Notes: generated from the sequence alone by a model not told the origin. A DNA stretch of 64,000 nt from Orientallactaga sibirica (GCA_036365145.1 JAEOAD010000004.1:53752001-53816000); one strand, 5' to 3'; shown: positions 23,667 to 34,943, numbered from the stretch's first letter. Translations and numbers: made by a program.

Positions 23667-24126
23667 ACAAATGTTGGCAAGGATTTGGGGAAATAGGAAC
23701 CCTCATCCACTCTTGGTGGGAATGTAAACTTGGGCAACCACTATGGAAATCAATTTGGAGAATCCTGAAAAGGATGAACACAAAGCTACAAACAGACCCA
23801 GTTATTCCCTTACTAGGCATTTAGCCTAAATTCCTTACTTATCCTAAATTCCCTTACTGGGCATTTATCCTACAGAGATATTTGCTCAACCATGTTTATA
23901 GATGCTCAGCTCATTAGAAGTAAGACCTGGATGCCTATCATTGGATGAATGGATAAACAAGTTGTAGTACATTTACACAATGGAATTCTACTCAGCTGTA
24001 AGGGAAAAAAATGACACAATGAAATTTATAGAAAAATGGACAGACTTGGAACAGATCATACTCAGCAAACACACACCATCATATGAAGAAAAGTGCCACA
24101 TGGTATCTTTTATCTGCAGTTCCTAA
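23667..24126 (+). pseudogene. LINE-1 ORF2 C-terminus, segment 2
   Basis: Continues the ORF2 remnant after the nested SINEs: 'gaaataggaaccctcatcca', 'cttggtgggaatgtaaactt', 'cccagttattcccttactag', 'caatggaattctactcagct', ending near the stop at 24124-24126. Around 23815-23870 a short segment ('ttacttatcctaaattccct', 'tactgggcatttatcc') repeats the preceding 'ttactaggcatttagcctaa', a local duplication of about 40 bp. Confidence 0.88.
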
Positions 24127-24930
24127 CATGGACCTGCTTGAGTTGCTATCATACCTGATAGGCAACTAACAGCCAAGACAATACGGATGGAAGGGTTTGA
24201 GGGAAAGGAAGGGGAGAGAGTAAACAAATACAAATTAAATCCAAAATGAGCTTATACTATAGAAACTTTTATCCTTAGAGATAGCCTAAAAGACATAACC
24301 CTCAAAAAGGAGTAAGAGGGAGCACCTGAAAAGTAGGGCGCTGATGAGGGTGTGGTGAAGCCTAAGCTTAAACTATTTTTTTTTTTTTTCTATCTCTCAC
24401 CTGTAACTCCCAGTACCAGAGATTGGTTGCTATCCACATTGAGCTGTTGTTCAGAGAGAACTAAGGGTCCATAAATGAAGACAGCTTTCAAAGCACTTGA
24501 CTACCCACCTTAGGCAAAAGCTAAGATCCTATTTCTGATGACACCACATGTTGCTGACATAGAGCATGGACAGACCTGGCTAGAATTTACAAGAAAGGCA
24601 GTCCTTAGACAGTTAGCCTGTCTAGTGCTGGAAAGTGATACATGAGCTACTGGGAGAAAGTGGCCAACACAGGTCTGAGAAACCAGAAGTCTAAGCTACT
24701 CAGAAGCAAACATGCTGACTGGATGTACATGCCAGTGCAATAGTGGCACACAGCCTTAGTGGGTAACCAATAGCTTTCTGATTACCTAGGAGATCTGTTC
24801 AGTGTAAAGGAACCCATATCTGCAATTGGGAACCAGATCAGAATCCTATGGAGACAAAGATTATGTTCTCCAGTGTCAAGCTCTTGCTAGTCTTTGGCTA
24901 AAAGAGGAGTTATATACATCAAATTCTCCC
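24127..24930 (+). mobile_element. LINE-1 3' UTR, first part
   Basis: Same order as the 3' UTR at 14.66-16.05 kb: 'aaagacataaccctcaaaaa', a T/pyrimidine tract (24378-24396), 'cacctgtaactcccagtacc', 'gtgcaatagtggcacacagc' and 'agttt'-less 'gtcaagctcttgctagtctt'. Interrupted by a B1 at 24934. Confidence 0.88.
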
Positions 24931-24933
24931 TTG

Positions 24934-25085
24934 CCGGGCTTGGTGGGGCATGCCTTTAATCCCAGCACTCAGAAGCAGAGGTAGGAGGATCACCGAGAGT
25001 TCAAGGCCACCCTGAGACTACATAGTTAATTCCAGGTCAACCTGGACCAGAGTGAGACCCTACCTTGCAAAACCAAAAAAAAAAA
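24934..25085 (+). mobile_element. B1-like SINE nested in an L1 3' UTR
   Basis: 'gccgggcttggtggggcatg', 'cagcactcagaagcagaggt', 'gagttcaaggccaccctgag', A-rich tail. Likely target copies 'attctccct' before (about 24924) and 'attatccct' after (about 25085), one mismatch. Confidence 0.93.
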
Positions 25086-25636
25086 TTATCCCTAAATTAA
25101 TAATCTTTATCCCATTTAAACTGTAAAACCATATTCCACACACAAAAAAAAATGTTTTTAGAAGGTACTGAGACTGGAGGAGATAAACTACCCCTCGCCA
25201 CAGCTGAAACCACAGAAGAATTGGGGAGATGAACTTGAGTGTTGATTCCATACTGAACCTGATAATCAGCACCAGGAAGAAGGACACAGACCCTGAGGAT
25301 ACTCCACATCAACCAAAGCAAAGATCCAGAGACTCCTAAGAGCTCATTCCCGATGTACACTTAAAATCACCCACCATGGCTCAGGGAATTTTGTGGAACA
25401 GGGGGTGAAAAGATTGTAAGAACCGCATGTTGAGGCATCATGCCAGAGGCATTCCCTCCCCCCCAAAATAACTGACTGCTGCTCCCACAATGTGTAAACC
25501 ACATCCCCATGAGGAATACCTGCAACCCCACTGAATAGTTTCCCCAATGAAATGGGGGCAGAGATGAGGGAAAAGAGGGTACCAACATATCCTGTATCCA
25601 TACAACATATGTTTAATAATAATAAAAGAAAGTGCA
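25086..25636 (+). mobile_element. LINE-1 3' UTR, terminal part
   Basis: Contains 'cacagctgaaaccacagaag', 'caccatggctcagggaattt', a C-run (25457-25464), 'aaatgggggcagagatgagg', and ends '...tttaataataataaaagaaag'. Frames of 73-97 codons on the minus strand are incidental. Confidence 0.88.
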
Positions 25637-25783
25637 AACCAAGATCATACAGAAAAATGACCTTCTTTAATTTTTGAATTAAGGAGAGAAGGGAGCCAAG
25701 GCAGTGGTTATTTGACTATATTGTTAGCCTTGGAGAACTGAATTTAATACATCTTATGGAATAGAGCTAAGTAATATTGACTA

Positions 25784-25990
25784 TCATCTCTTTCTTCCAC
25801 ATGCCAATCTGAAACTTCTATAAAGATATAGTCCAGAGTCACTACTTCCCTTTAACTTGTAGCCATATTTACCAATAATGAGGTTGTACTTTTGAGTGAC
25901 ATTCTTGGCCCACTGTTTTAAATGGTCAACATCAGCATGATTGGGATCCTCTGTAGCAAGTACAGCTATCAAGCAATAATTAATACACAC
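25784..25990 (-). other. Exon-like open frame, weak; possible decayed coding exon
   Basis: A 68-codon minus-strand frame whose composition looks more protein-like than its neighbours (…EDPNHADVDHLKQWAKNVTQ…). Inside it, 25873-25950 (78 bp) is bounded by an acceptor-like 'ttgctacag' and a donor-like 'gtaaat'. A second splice-bounded block lies upstream on the same strand (26164-26274). A faint similarity to the C-terminal part of MUP/OBP-type lipocalins was considered, but the phases do not join (see findings). No function is assigned. Confidence 0.15.
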
Positions 25991-28439
25991 AGTAGTGACA
26001 ATCTAGTATTTCAGAAGATAAATTGGTAAGACATGATGAAATTTCATTAAACAATTATATCGATAGAGTAGTGTAAAATTATAACATAGATATGAAATAC
26101 TTCGTACAAACAGAATCTGATTTTTCATGGTATTGAAAGATAAAAATTCCCTCTTGGTCTTACCTCGTGACACCTTTCGGATTTTTTCCCTTTGAGTTCA
26201 TCAAGAAAACTATTTTGTATGATGGAGTCTGGCTTTCCTTGATGTTCAAAGACATTGATAACTTCTTAAGAAACCTGAGCGTTTTAGCTTGTGATAATGG
26301 TCATATAGGATGGGGTGCATTTTTTCAAAACTTCAAGGATATAAGAATTCATAGTAACTTAGAAAATCCTGCAGAAACTTGGCTTTCTTTCCAAATATTC
26401 ACTGAACTACTTAGTGTAAACTACTACCTATTGGAAACTAGAACTTCCTAAATGGTCATTCTGCTTTGATTTTGTTTCATCACAAAAAAATTTCCTCAAA
26501 GAAACCAGAATAAATTATTTTTAATAAAGCTGGTCATCTTCTGTCACTCTTCCTCTCTCAGCTATCTATAACATTCACAGTGAATAGGACATTTTTCTCC
26601 ATGAATGCATCTTCATCTTAAAATTCCTCATCCACACTTGTGGCACTCTGGCCTTTTCTGAGCTACAGAATTATGCACTCAGATGCTTTTTTTTTTGTCC
26701 TAGGGCAGTCATAGCTCAACATAATCCAGTGCCACCTCCAGAAAAGCCTACAATGTAGTGATATGTGAATGCTCTGTTTAAAGATCCACTGAGTGACTAG
26801 GTTAAGTAATATGTTAAGTATCCATCTGAAAGAATATGATGCAATTCGTTAAACATACTGTATATCTATATTCTCTGATATGGAAATAATCTTTTACAAA
26901 ATAGTATTTAGAACAAAAACTAGCCTGTGGATCAGTGCTTATAGAATGGATCTATTTGTTTAAATTGTGCAATTGATGTATGTTGATAAAGCTCTTTTTA
27001 TATTGAGCTACAGACTACTTTGGATATTCCACAAAATTCTAACTGTGGCCAGTTGTTTCTAGAACTTTAAGAATTATTTTAAATTTTCTTTCCATCCTTT
27101 TGAGTTCATTTTATAATTAGTAAGTCTTTTTATACTAATAAGAAAATTAGAAATAAAAAGGTCTATCACAGAAAAATCACTATTATCTATGATACAATAA
27201 GATGAGAAATAATAAGTAGAACAAATATGACAAATGGCTCAGAGAAGAGGAGGAAATCCAAAATGATGGCTTTGCAAAAATAATAATAATAATAATTGTG
27301 TTTTGGAGCTGCCTGGATCGAGTAGTTATTCATATACTCTCGAAATTCTGAGTTCTACTATATTATTTCTATTATTGGAAATATTTTAAAGATTATTGTG
27401 CATGAATATTTGGATTGCTTTGTGAAGTTTCACAATTCATACAAACATCATGGGATAGTTATTAGGACAAATAGCAATGAGCATAGTAAGATATGTCACT
27501 ATGGACATACTTCATACACATATGTGAACACATTTTACTTACATAGCTATGTGGATATATGCATCACTGTGAAATAAATTCAGCAAAACTAAAATGTTTT
27601 AACTGTGTTGAGAAGTAAAATCATTCTTAAATGGTGGATCCTCAAATAGCATTACATCTTGAAGACCATTTTATAATCTATAGACAAGAATTTAAGAATT
27701 CAAAATATAGATTTCAAAGATCTAGTTTCTTTTATATTGGCAGAAGTGTGACTTCTCTATCTTAGTTCCCTGCTTTGAACTATAATAGTAACTAATTTAG
27801 TCACTTTGCAGGAATTAATGGGGTATATGTGTCTTGGGAGTTTTTAAAATCGTTGATCCTATACTCTTTTTCAGTGGCAAAAGATATAGGAATGACTCTA
27901 GGGGAACATTTCTATATGGAGCAAACCCAACCAAAACTATTCTAGGTGGCAAATAATGCATATCTCTAATCCTGACTTTTAAATAGCAAATCAGTGTTGT
28001 ATACCATGCCAGTAACAAGACATATCTGTTATAAACTAGTAAGCATTTATCATTGTTTCTTACAAAACAAATGAATGAACATTAGAAAGCACGCACAGAA
28101 AGCAAAGCATGCAAGTGGTTTCATGAGTTTTTCAAATTAGTCATTATTTTCCAAGTAATAACTAACTTTTCTCTTTCTCTGTTATCTCTACATTTTGGGC
28201 CCAGTTTCAGCTTAGTTTATATAGCACAATAGTTTGAGAGTATACTGAATAATATGATTTGGATGAAGCAATCTTTTTTTTTTTTTTTTTTTTTGTAACC
28301 AGACCTATTAAGAGAGAACATTGAGAAGAATTCTCACAAAGATTCTCCCTTAATCTAAGTAAGAGGCTTAGTAATGATGCTTGCAAGATCATGGTATTGA
28401 CATGGTATTGGCCTCATTGCCTACTAGCCAAGCACTCAA
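25991..28439. other. Unique AT-rich DNA
   Basis: No repeat is clear. An exon-sized 111-bp block on the minus strand (26164-26274) ends with a good donor 'gtaaga' and starts after 'gctcag'. A (AAT)n tract is at about 27278-27296 and a T-run at 28274-28294. No other motif found. Confidence 0.45.
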
Positions 28440-28640
28440 CCTATGTGCAGGCATAAGAGAATAGTGTAAATCTTGATTCACAATGGAGTTAGTGAGTTGT
28501 GTGGATTGCAGGACATAATGTGACCCCTGCATGCTGGCTGATTCTTCAGAATAAATGCTCCTTGCTTTTACATTCTATTTGAGTCTAGAGTCTTTCTTCA
28601 ATGATTTTCGGACCTCTATTGTTCAAGTGTGTACCTCTTG
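28440..28640 (+). mobile_element. Candidate LTR 3' part
   Basis: Contains 'ctgcatgctggctgattctt' followed by 'cagaataaatgctccttgct' (AATAAA at about 28551) and 'gagtctagagtctttcttca', 'atgattttcggacctc'. A polyadenylation signal followed by a short T-rich R/U5-like region is typical of rodent retroviral-type LTRs. No left boundary or target duplication is seen and no viral gene is present. Confidence 0.4.
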
Positions 28641-29230
28641 ACTATCTGGTTAATTTCATAGTCTACAGGTTCCCCTTTTCATTCATGCTGTTGGTGATCT
28701 TTGTCCTATGGCATCTCCAATAGAGCTCCCCAGCACTATCAATGCTTGCTAGGAGGGAGCAAATTCCTGTTTGATTTCAGCATAATATTCCAATTTCTTC
28801 TGGCTGCAGCCTATGGTGTCTTCAGAAATAGGGTCTTTCCTTTTAATTCTGCCATGTAATCAAGTATCTTGAGATTGTTTGGGAGACCTCATGGGTCTCC
28901 ACTGCCAACAGCTCACTGTGGAGGGTAAGCCAATTCTGTTCCTTGGATTTACTTGCCAGAGTCTGTGGTTGTGGTTGTAAGGTGAAGCTTTTTCCACCTT
29001 CTGTCCAGACTGTACCCTCTCCCCCTTACTTGGTGGTTACATCTTGTAGAATTGTAGTCAGAGTATTGGTTTCCATGAAACTGATTCTTAATGTTGTCTT
29101 TTTTTTTTTTTAAATTCTCTGCCCACTCTTCCAATTTCTTCCCTCAAATCCCTTCACTCCCCTGAAATTCAGTCTCTCCCCAAACCTTTGAGAGAGGAGT
29201 GGTCATCCTTGAGAATTATTGTGCAATTCT
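28641..29230 (-). mobile_element. Old LINE-1 3' UTR fragment, antisense
   Basis: 'ggctgcagcctatggtgtct', 'tcagaaatagggtctttcct' and 'ccaacagctcactgtggagg' parallel the antisense L1 3' UTR at 38.95-39.13 kb ('atatggtgtcttcggcagta', 'gatcaacagctcattgtgga') and at 40.5 kb. Diverged, with indels. Confidence 0.55.
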
Positions 29231-29387
29231 TAGCTGGAAAAGAAAATCTGTAACTTTCCCCCAGGAAACTGAGATGCAGGTTTAAAAACTACTGTGGAAG
29301 ATTCAAAGTAAGAATACTTTAGTTAAAGAGAAAATTAGCGTTTTGATCCCCAGATGGAATATACAGTTTTTAAAAGGAAATTGTGTG

Positions 29388-29573
29388 GGGCTGGAGAAAT
29401 GGCTTAGTGATTAAGGCCCTTGCCTGCAAAACCAAAAGACCCAAGTTTGAGTCCCAAATACCCATGTAAAGCACATGCATTGTTTGCAGTGGCTAAAGGC
29501 TCTAGTGTGCCTGTCCATTCTCTATCTGCTTCTCATGCGTTCTCTCTCTCTGTCTCTCTGTCTCTCTCTCAAA

Positions 29574-29603
<30 letters not shown>
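29388..29603 (+). mobile_element. Dip-type SINE with expanded tail
   Basis: 'gggctggagaaatggcttag', 'gcccttgcctgcaaaaccaa', 'gtttgcagtggctaaaggct', CT block with (TCTG) units, and (AAAT)n of about 8 units (29571-29603). The middle between 'cccatgtaaagcacatgcat' and 'tgtttgcag' has lost about 30 bp. Confidence 0.92.
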
Positions 29604-29604
<1 letters not shown>

Positions 29605-29760
29605 CACATTTTTTATTTTTTTAATTGACAACTTACATAATTATTGACAATAAACCATGGTAATCCCCTCCCCACTGACTTTTCCTTTCAAAACTCCACT
29701 CTCCATCATATCTCCTGCTCTTCTCAGTCAAAATATTTTTTCAAAAAAATAAAGTTTGTA
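29604..29760 (-). mobile_element. LINE-1 3' terminal fragment, antisense
   Basis: 'ttaattgacaacttacataa', 'aataaaccatggtaatcccc', 'aactccactctccatcatat' resemble the antisense 3' end of another L1 subfamily that I recall from dipodoid DNA. It directly follows the SINE tail. Not verified by search. Confidence 0.45.
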
Positions 29761-30090
29761 TTGAAACTATTATTTTCAAACACTTTCATTTTCATTTTTT
29801 CCAGGTATTTTTGGGTGTACATGACAGCTGTATATTTTCTGCAATCACAACTCAGATGCAAATCCTAGAAGCCTTAAGAAATGTTATTTTCTGTAATAAA
29901 CATTTTTGCTATTTCAAATTGTCAATATTCCTCCACATGAAAAGTTCATTCAAATTTATTATGTGTCTCTCAAGTTCACTAGATTTCTTTCTACATAACT
30001 TAAGAAAAATGTATGTTTAAAACAAGGTGAAGATAGTAAAATTTAGAATAATTTCTGCTTAACTAATGTTTACAGAAAGAGGTATATTTA

Positions 30091-30313
30091 TTTATATTTT
30101 ATTTTGGAAAGTATGAGAGAGAGAGAGAATTGTCATGGCAGGGCCTCAGCCACTGCAATTGAACTCCAGACACTTGTGCTACCTAGTGGGCATGTGAGAC
30201 CTTGTGCTTGCCTCACCTTTGTGAAATGGGCTTATGTGGGATCTGGAGAGTCAAACATGGGTCATTAGGTTTTGCAGGCAAGTGTTCTAACCACTAAGTA
30301 TTCTTTCCAGCCC
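30091..30313 (-). mobile_element. Dip-type SINE of the internal-insertion subfamily, minus strand
   Basis: Tail, GAGA block, 'tcatggcagggcctcagcca', then the extra block 'catgtgagaccttgtgcttg' / 'cctcacctttgtg' before 'gcttatgtgggatctggaga' and promoter end 'taaccactaag'. Perfect 14-bp target copies 'aagaggtatattta' at 30077-30090 and 30314-30327. Same insertion as at 17.8 and 32.2 kb. Confidence 0.95.
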
Positions 30314-30554
30314 AAGAGGTATATTTATATGTGACACTGAACCTTACCAAACTACTGAATTATTAAAAATAAAATTGTTTTGAAATAGGCATGTTCCCAA
30401 ATGATTACCAGAACAATTTCTCTTCAAAGGGTATTAATCTTGAAAAAAGAGCTATGCAAGAATATAAATGTTTATTTCTCTACCAAAAAACCCTGGGGCC
30501 ATTTCCAAAAGGTCACTTTTTGTATTTTTTTAGATAGTGCTATTGCCTAGTACT

Positions 30555-30693
30555 GTATTTTTTTAAGTTGGGTATTGAAATGCTCAGGTTCACCTTGGAG
30601 TCACCAAGTAGCTCAGGCTAATCTCAACTGGAAATCCTCCTGCTCCGCATATCCAAGCATAGGGATGACCAAAATGTGCCACCATGCCTAGCT
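30555..30693 (-). mobile_element. Old B1-like SINE, minus strand
   Basis: 'gtagctcaggctaatctcaa', 'ctggaaatcctcctgctccg', 'atgtgccaccatgcctagct' follow the antisense B1 order but are strongly diverged. Confidence 0.6.
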
Positions 30694-32157
30694 CTTGAAG
30701 TCAACTTTATATAAATGTACATGACTACTAAGATTCAAATCCTGTGTTAACTTATATTCTTGAGAGTAACAAACTCTTAGACAACAACGCAATATCAATA
30801 CTCCAAATTCCTGCTAGAAAATAGTTTAAATTTGTTGCAATTCATAACACAGAATATTCTGTCTATTTGCCTCTGTATCACAACCAGTTCAAAACCTATG
30901 CTCCCATTAATAAATGTAAAAAATTCTATGCTTTCTCTGAGTCTCAAAAACTTTTCTATTGAGTATTGCTACCCTTTTTATAATGCCACAAATAAAGTTG
31001 CTGGTTTTACATTCTAGGAGTATTGTTATAATGCAATACAATTATACAATTCAATGATAAAATCATTGTTTAATTTTTTTAAATTTTGAGATGCTTTTAT
31101 TTTGAATGTTTTCCACAGTTAATGTTCCCCTCCTGAACTGAGTAAGTACAAGGCTGTTGGATGGGGCAAGCGTGTGGTGAAATATGTCACCAGTAGAAAA
31201 TTATACTTCTCAATATCCTAGATTTATGAATGGGGAAGGCCAATTTTATAATTATTGTCTTCTAATAATGCTAGTGGCGATCCTATGGATATTATTGCTG
31301 TAAATACTAACAATAACCTTGAGGAAGTGAAATTTAGCCTTTTCTTATGCATTTCTATGCTAGAGATGAATAGATTACACTTAAAACTGTTATCAACTAA
31401 GGCATGTATTAATAACTCTAAGTGAAATAATAAATAAATGAAATTGTACGAAGTGACTAACAGGGGTAATCATATAATTTATACTCTTTAAAATTCTGGC
31501 AGTGTCCTCGATAAGTATAGGTCATATTTTCTTTTATCTCCTTTATGCTATTTTATACCAATTTCATACAAATTTTACTTTCACCACTCCACAGGAACTG
31601 CTTTTGTCTAGGATCACTGTGACTTCCATAGAAATAAGTATAATAATCTATTGTTGTCTTCACCGTAATTATTAACACCATTTAATATAGGTGGTCCCGT
31701 CATTTTTTCATATACTTTTTTAATCCAAATTCAGGAGTTCATTGCAGAAGCATGAATGACTCAATGGCAGCTGCATCACCAAAAAGCCCACTGTACCATG
31801 TTGACAATTTAGGAAAGTTGCAACCCTGGAGCTTTGACTCCTTGGTTTTGTGGCCTGCCTTTGCTGAGTACTTCCATTCCTGCTTAACCTGCAGAACATT
31901 ATCTTTCTTCTTGGTAACTTAAAGCTATATAACTCACTAGGTGACAGGTATAACATTTAGATTTAATTATATCATCAAAATAAATGTCAGTTCTGTGCAG
32001 ACTATTATGGACACTTGGTCTTCATTTTCTTCATTACAATGGTAGCTTGTTGCCATAAGCATCTTTGTCCACAAACCTGTATCAATTTAAAGGAGTTTTT
32101 TCCTCTAAAATGAACTCCCAGAGATAGGATTATTTTGTTAAAAAAAATAAAAAGTTT
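30694..32157. other. Unique AT-rich DNA
   Basis: No gene or clear repeat. Open frames reach 78 codons (31720-31956, -) without motif. Confidence 0.5.
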
Positions 32158-32398
32158 GGGGGCTGTAGAGATGGTTTGGCAGTTAAGACGCTTGTCTGTG
32201 AAGCCTAAGGACCAATGTTCAATTCTCCAGATCCTATGAAAGCCAGAGGTACAACGGTGAGGCAAGCACAAGGTTTCATATGCCCACACAGTGGTACAAG
32301 CATCTGGAGTTTGATTTCAGTGGCTCAGGCCCTGCCATGCCAATTCTCTCTCTCCCCTGTCTCTCATGCTTTCTAAAATAAAAGATAAAAAATAAATA
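32158..32398 (+). mobile_element. Dip-type SINE of the internal-insertion subfamily
   Basis: 'gggggctgtagagatggttt', 'ggcagttaagacgcttgtct', then 'agccagaggtacaacggtga', the extra block 'ggcaagcacaaggtttcata' / 'tgcccacacagtgg', and 'caagcatctggagtttgatt'. Tail A-rich. Confidence 0.93.
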
Positions 32399-32780
32399 TA
32401 CCTCTTTCTCTAAACATTAGTTAAGCAAAAATTATTCTAAGTAAAATAAAACAAAACAAAAGAGTTTTAAAATATCTTATAAAGTGCTTTTCAAATGGAC
32501 TGTAAGATTACACTAATCTGCACCTTATCAATACCATAATCATGTTTACTTCATTACATCTTGAATGTTGACTATCTTTATATCTTATTTAACTGCAATT
32601 TTTTCCTTTAAGTAAATCACCTATACCAACTCTTGGTCCAGTTTCATTTAGTGTTTTATGGTTTATTTTCATGTTCTTTTATTTACTATGTGTTGGATCA
32701 ATATCCATTTTATCTCAGTAGTAGCACATTTGGCTATTTTACCTGCATTTTCATTAAAAACTAAGTCTAATTCAAAGGGG
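32399..32780. other. Unique AT-rich DNA
   Basis: No feature recognised apart from a short (AAAAC)n-like patch (32445-32460). Confidence 0.5.
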
Positions 32781-33125
32781 TTGTGGTAGTTTGAATGTGG
32801 ATGTATATCCTGGATAGCCTGAAGTATTTTTGATTCAGCTTGCAACTTGAGTCTCCAGGAGGCAAAACCTTGCTGTGGGAGGTATCACTGTAGCAGATCT
32901 TGCAGTCCAACCATAGCTTCAGAGCCGGTTTGAGCTCTGGCTGTTTGTGTTTTCTGGCAGGTCATGTGCCTTTCTTTTATGTTTCTACAAATGTGAGTAA
33001 GCTTTATTTCCACCACTGATGGTGTTTGTCCTGGATTCTGTAAGCCTTAAATAAATCTTTTGTGCCCATCAGCTGCTTCTGGTTGGATGTTTGTCCCAGC
33101 ACACGGATGTAAACCTTTACTGGAT
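32781..33125 (+). mobile_element. MaLR-type LTR or related interspersed repeat
   Basis: 'ttgtggtagtttgaatgtgg', 'gagtctccaggaggcaaaac', and near the end 'gtaagccttaaataaatctt' (AATAAA-type signal) followed by 'cagctgcttctggttggatg'. The end reads like the reverse of the elements at 61.4 and 59.4 kb. Family recalled as ERVL-MaLR-like. Confidence 0.5.
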
Positions 33126-34371
33126 TTATTCATAGTTATTACAAAGAGACAGAGAATCTGTGGAAATTTCTCAATGTTTTAAAGAGTTTTTCATCTTACA
33201 ACAGTTCATGGAGTTCAATCTGCATATACAAATGAAATCTTCAAGAAAGGGTTTGAAGTATTTGTAGTAAAGGTCATTTGTGATCAGTATCTAATATCCC
33301 TACAAAATGTGGTCAAGGTGCAAATGAAGTGGGACGTGGAAATAAACAGAGGCTTGATGCATGGATGAGGATGACTTAATATGACACTTCCATTGAGAAA
33401 CTGTAAGCATCAATTGCAGTTTTAAAATTCTTCTTCTTGGGGTTTATTTTCTGGTACCAATTTCTAGCGAAGACGAATGGCATTGATTGTAGATAATTGA
33501 GACTGAATTTTTGGGAAGATTTTAAAGGCGATTTTACATCTCTTCATACTTTTCTTGTCAGTATTGTAAAGATCTAATGATAATGATCTCACATCTGCAG
33601 ACAGGGCGAGCTGAACGAACCTCCCATTACTGTACAGACCCTGTCAGAGACAATTTGTATTGGATTTCTTGTAGATGTTACATTGATATTGCCATATGAC
33701 TGCTTTTGCTTTATTACATTATATTACATGTTCTAAACCCTTTACCCTGAAAAGTGAATTTAAACTGATAATACAATACAGAACGATCAAGTTCATGTGA
33801 ACATCTCTAAGGATAACTGCGGCCTCTACCTAATCTATGCGTAAAACCATGACAAACCAGTGTGAGGTGAGAATGAAGGATGTGTATGCACACAAAGAGA
33901 ATTTAGGTAAGCAGAATATAATTACCCATGTTGGATTTATGCCAGAAGGACAGGGTTAACATCCTTACTAATATCGATCCTAATTGAGGAGAATTGAAAC
34001 TAACATCAGCTACTTTCATAAAATGTGAGTCATACCACCTTTGCCAAAAGTCATTCATTTTCTCTTTATTGATAAGGTCTCCAAGGCAAGGACCAGATTT
34101 TATCTAAGTCAGCTGTTACAAGCAAAGCTCTTGTTTATGAAAGCTATGAAAGTACAATATTATAATGATTTCTGAAGTGTGAGACCTATGATTTCTTTAT
34201 ATTTTTGCATGAAAAACTAAAAGAGAAACACAAAACTAAATGCAACCTTCCCTTCCAAAACACTCTACGACATAGCATGAAGCCTAGGTTTGCAGACCAT
34301 GAGGTTATTTTGTTCTCACACAGTAAGTGGAAAAAAATGGTACTTGGAAATATTAAAATTTATATTTTAAA

Positions 34372-34374
<3 letters not shown>
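33126..34374. other. Unique AT-rich DNA
   Basis: No gene or repeat recognised. A patch with several CpGs near 33600-33620 ('acagggcgagctgaacgaac') is isolated. Confidence 0.5.

Positions 34375-34419
<45 letters not shown>
34375..34419. repeat. (TA)n microsatellite at a SINE tail
   Basis: About 22 TA units directly abutting the tail end of the minus-strand Dip copy that follows, so it probably grew from that tail. Confidence 0.97.
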
Positions 34420-34422
<3 letters not shown>

Positions 34423-34597
34423 AGAGAGAGGACAGGAGAGATAATGAGCATGCTGAGCCTTTAGGAACTAAAAACTAGCACCAGAAGCATGTACCACTTT
34501 GAACATCTGGCTTTATGTGGGTACTGAGGAATTGAACACTGGCCAAAAGACTTTGCAAACAAGCACCTTTAACTACTGAGCCATCTCTCCAGGCCCA
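34420..34597 (-). mobile_element. Dip-type SINE, minus strand
   Basis: 'tgagagagaggacaggagag', 'catctggctttatgtgggta', 'ctgaggaattgaacactggc', promoter end 'taactactgagccatctctc'. Diverged in the middle ('aaaaactagcaccagaagca'). Confidence 0.9.
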
Positions 34598-34943
34598 AAT
34601 ACAGATCTTAAAATTATCTCAGGTTCAGAAATATATACCACTTATGTAATAATAATATTCCTTTATGCGTAGTATGCTTGTTTTTCTTTTTACTCTAAAA
34701 AAATGAATTTTTGAGAACAGAGACTAAATTTTTCTTTTCATTTCAATAGCACCAGAATTGAATGTAAACACAAAATAGATGCTAGGTGTCTTATATGAAA
34801 TTCTTTAACTTACATTCTGACCAAAACCTAGAAGGATGCAATTTCTTTTCTTTGAGATTTAGAGTTTTTTCTATTTATTAATGTCTATTTTCCCTCACTT
34901 TTTAGACTGTCCTGAACTCATACTCCTTTATGTTTTAAGTTAT

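Noticed and set aside
25060..25637. Overlapping minus-strand frames of 73-97 codons
   Set aside because: They are antisense to an L1 3' UTR and its nested B1.
28440..28640. Search for retroviral gag, pol or env remnants next to the LTR-like pieces at 28.4 and 53.3 kb
   Set aside because: No internal viral coding sequence is recognisable beside either piece, so only LTR-like calls are made.
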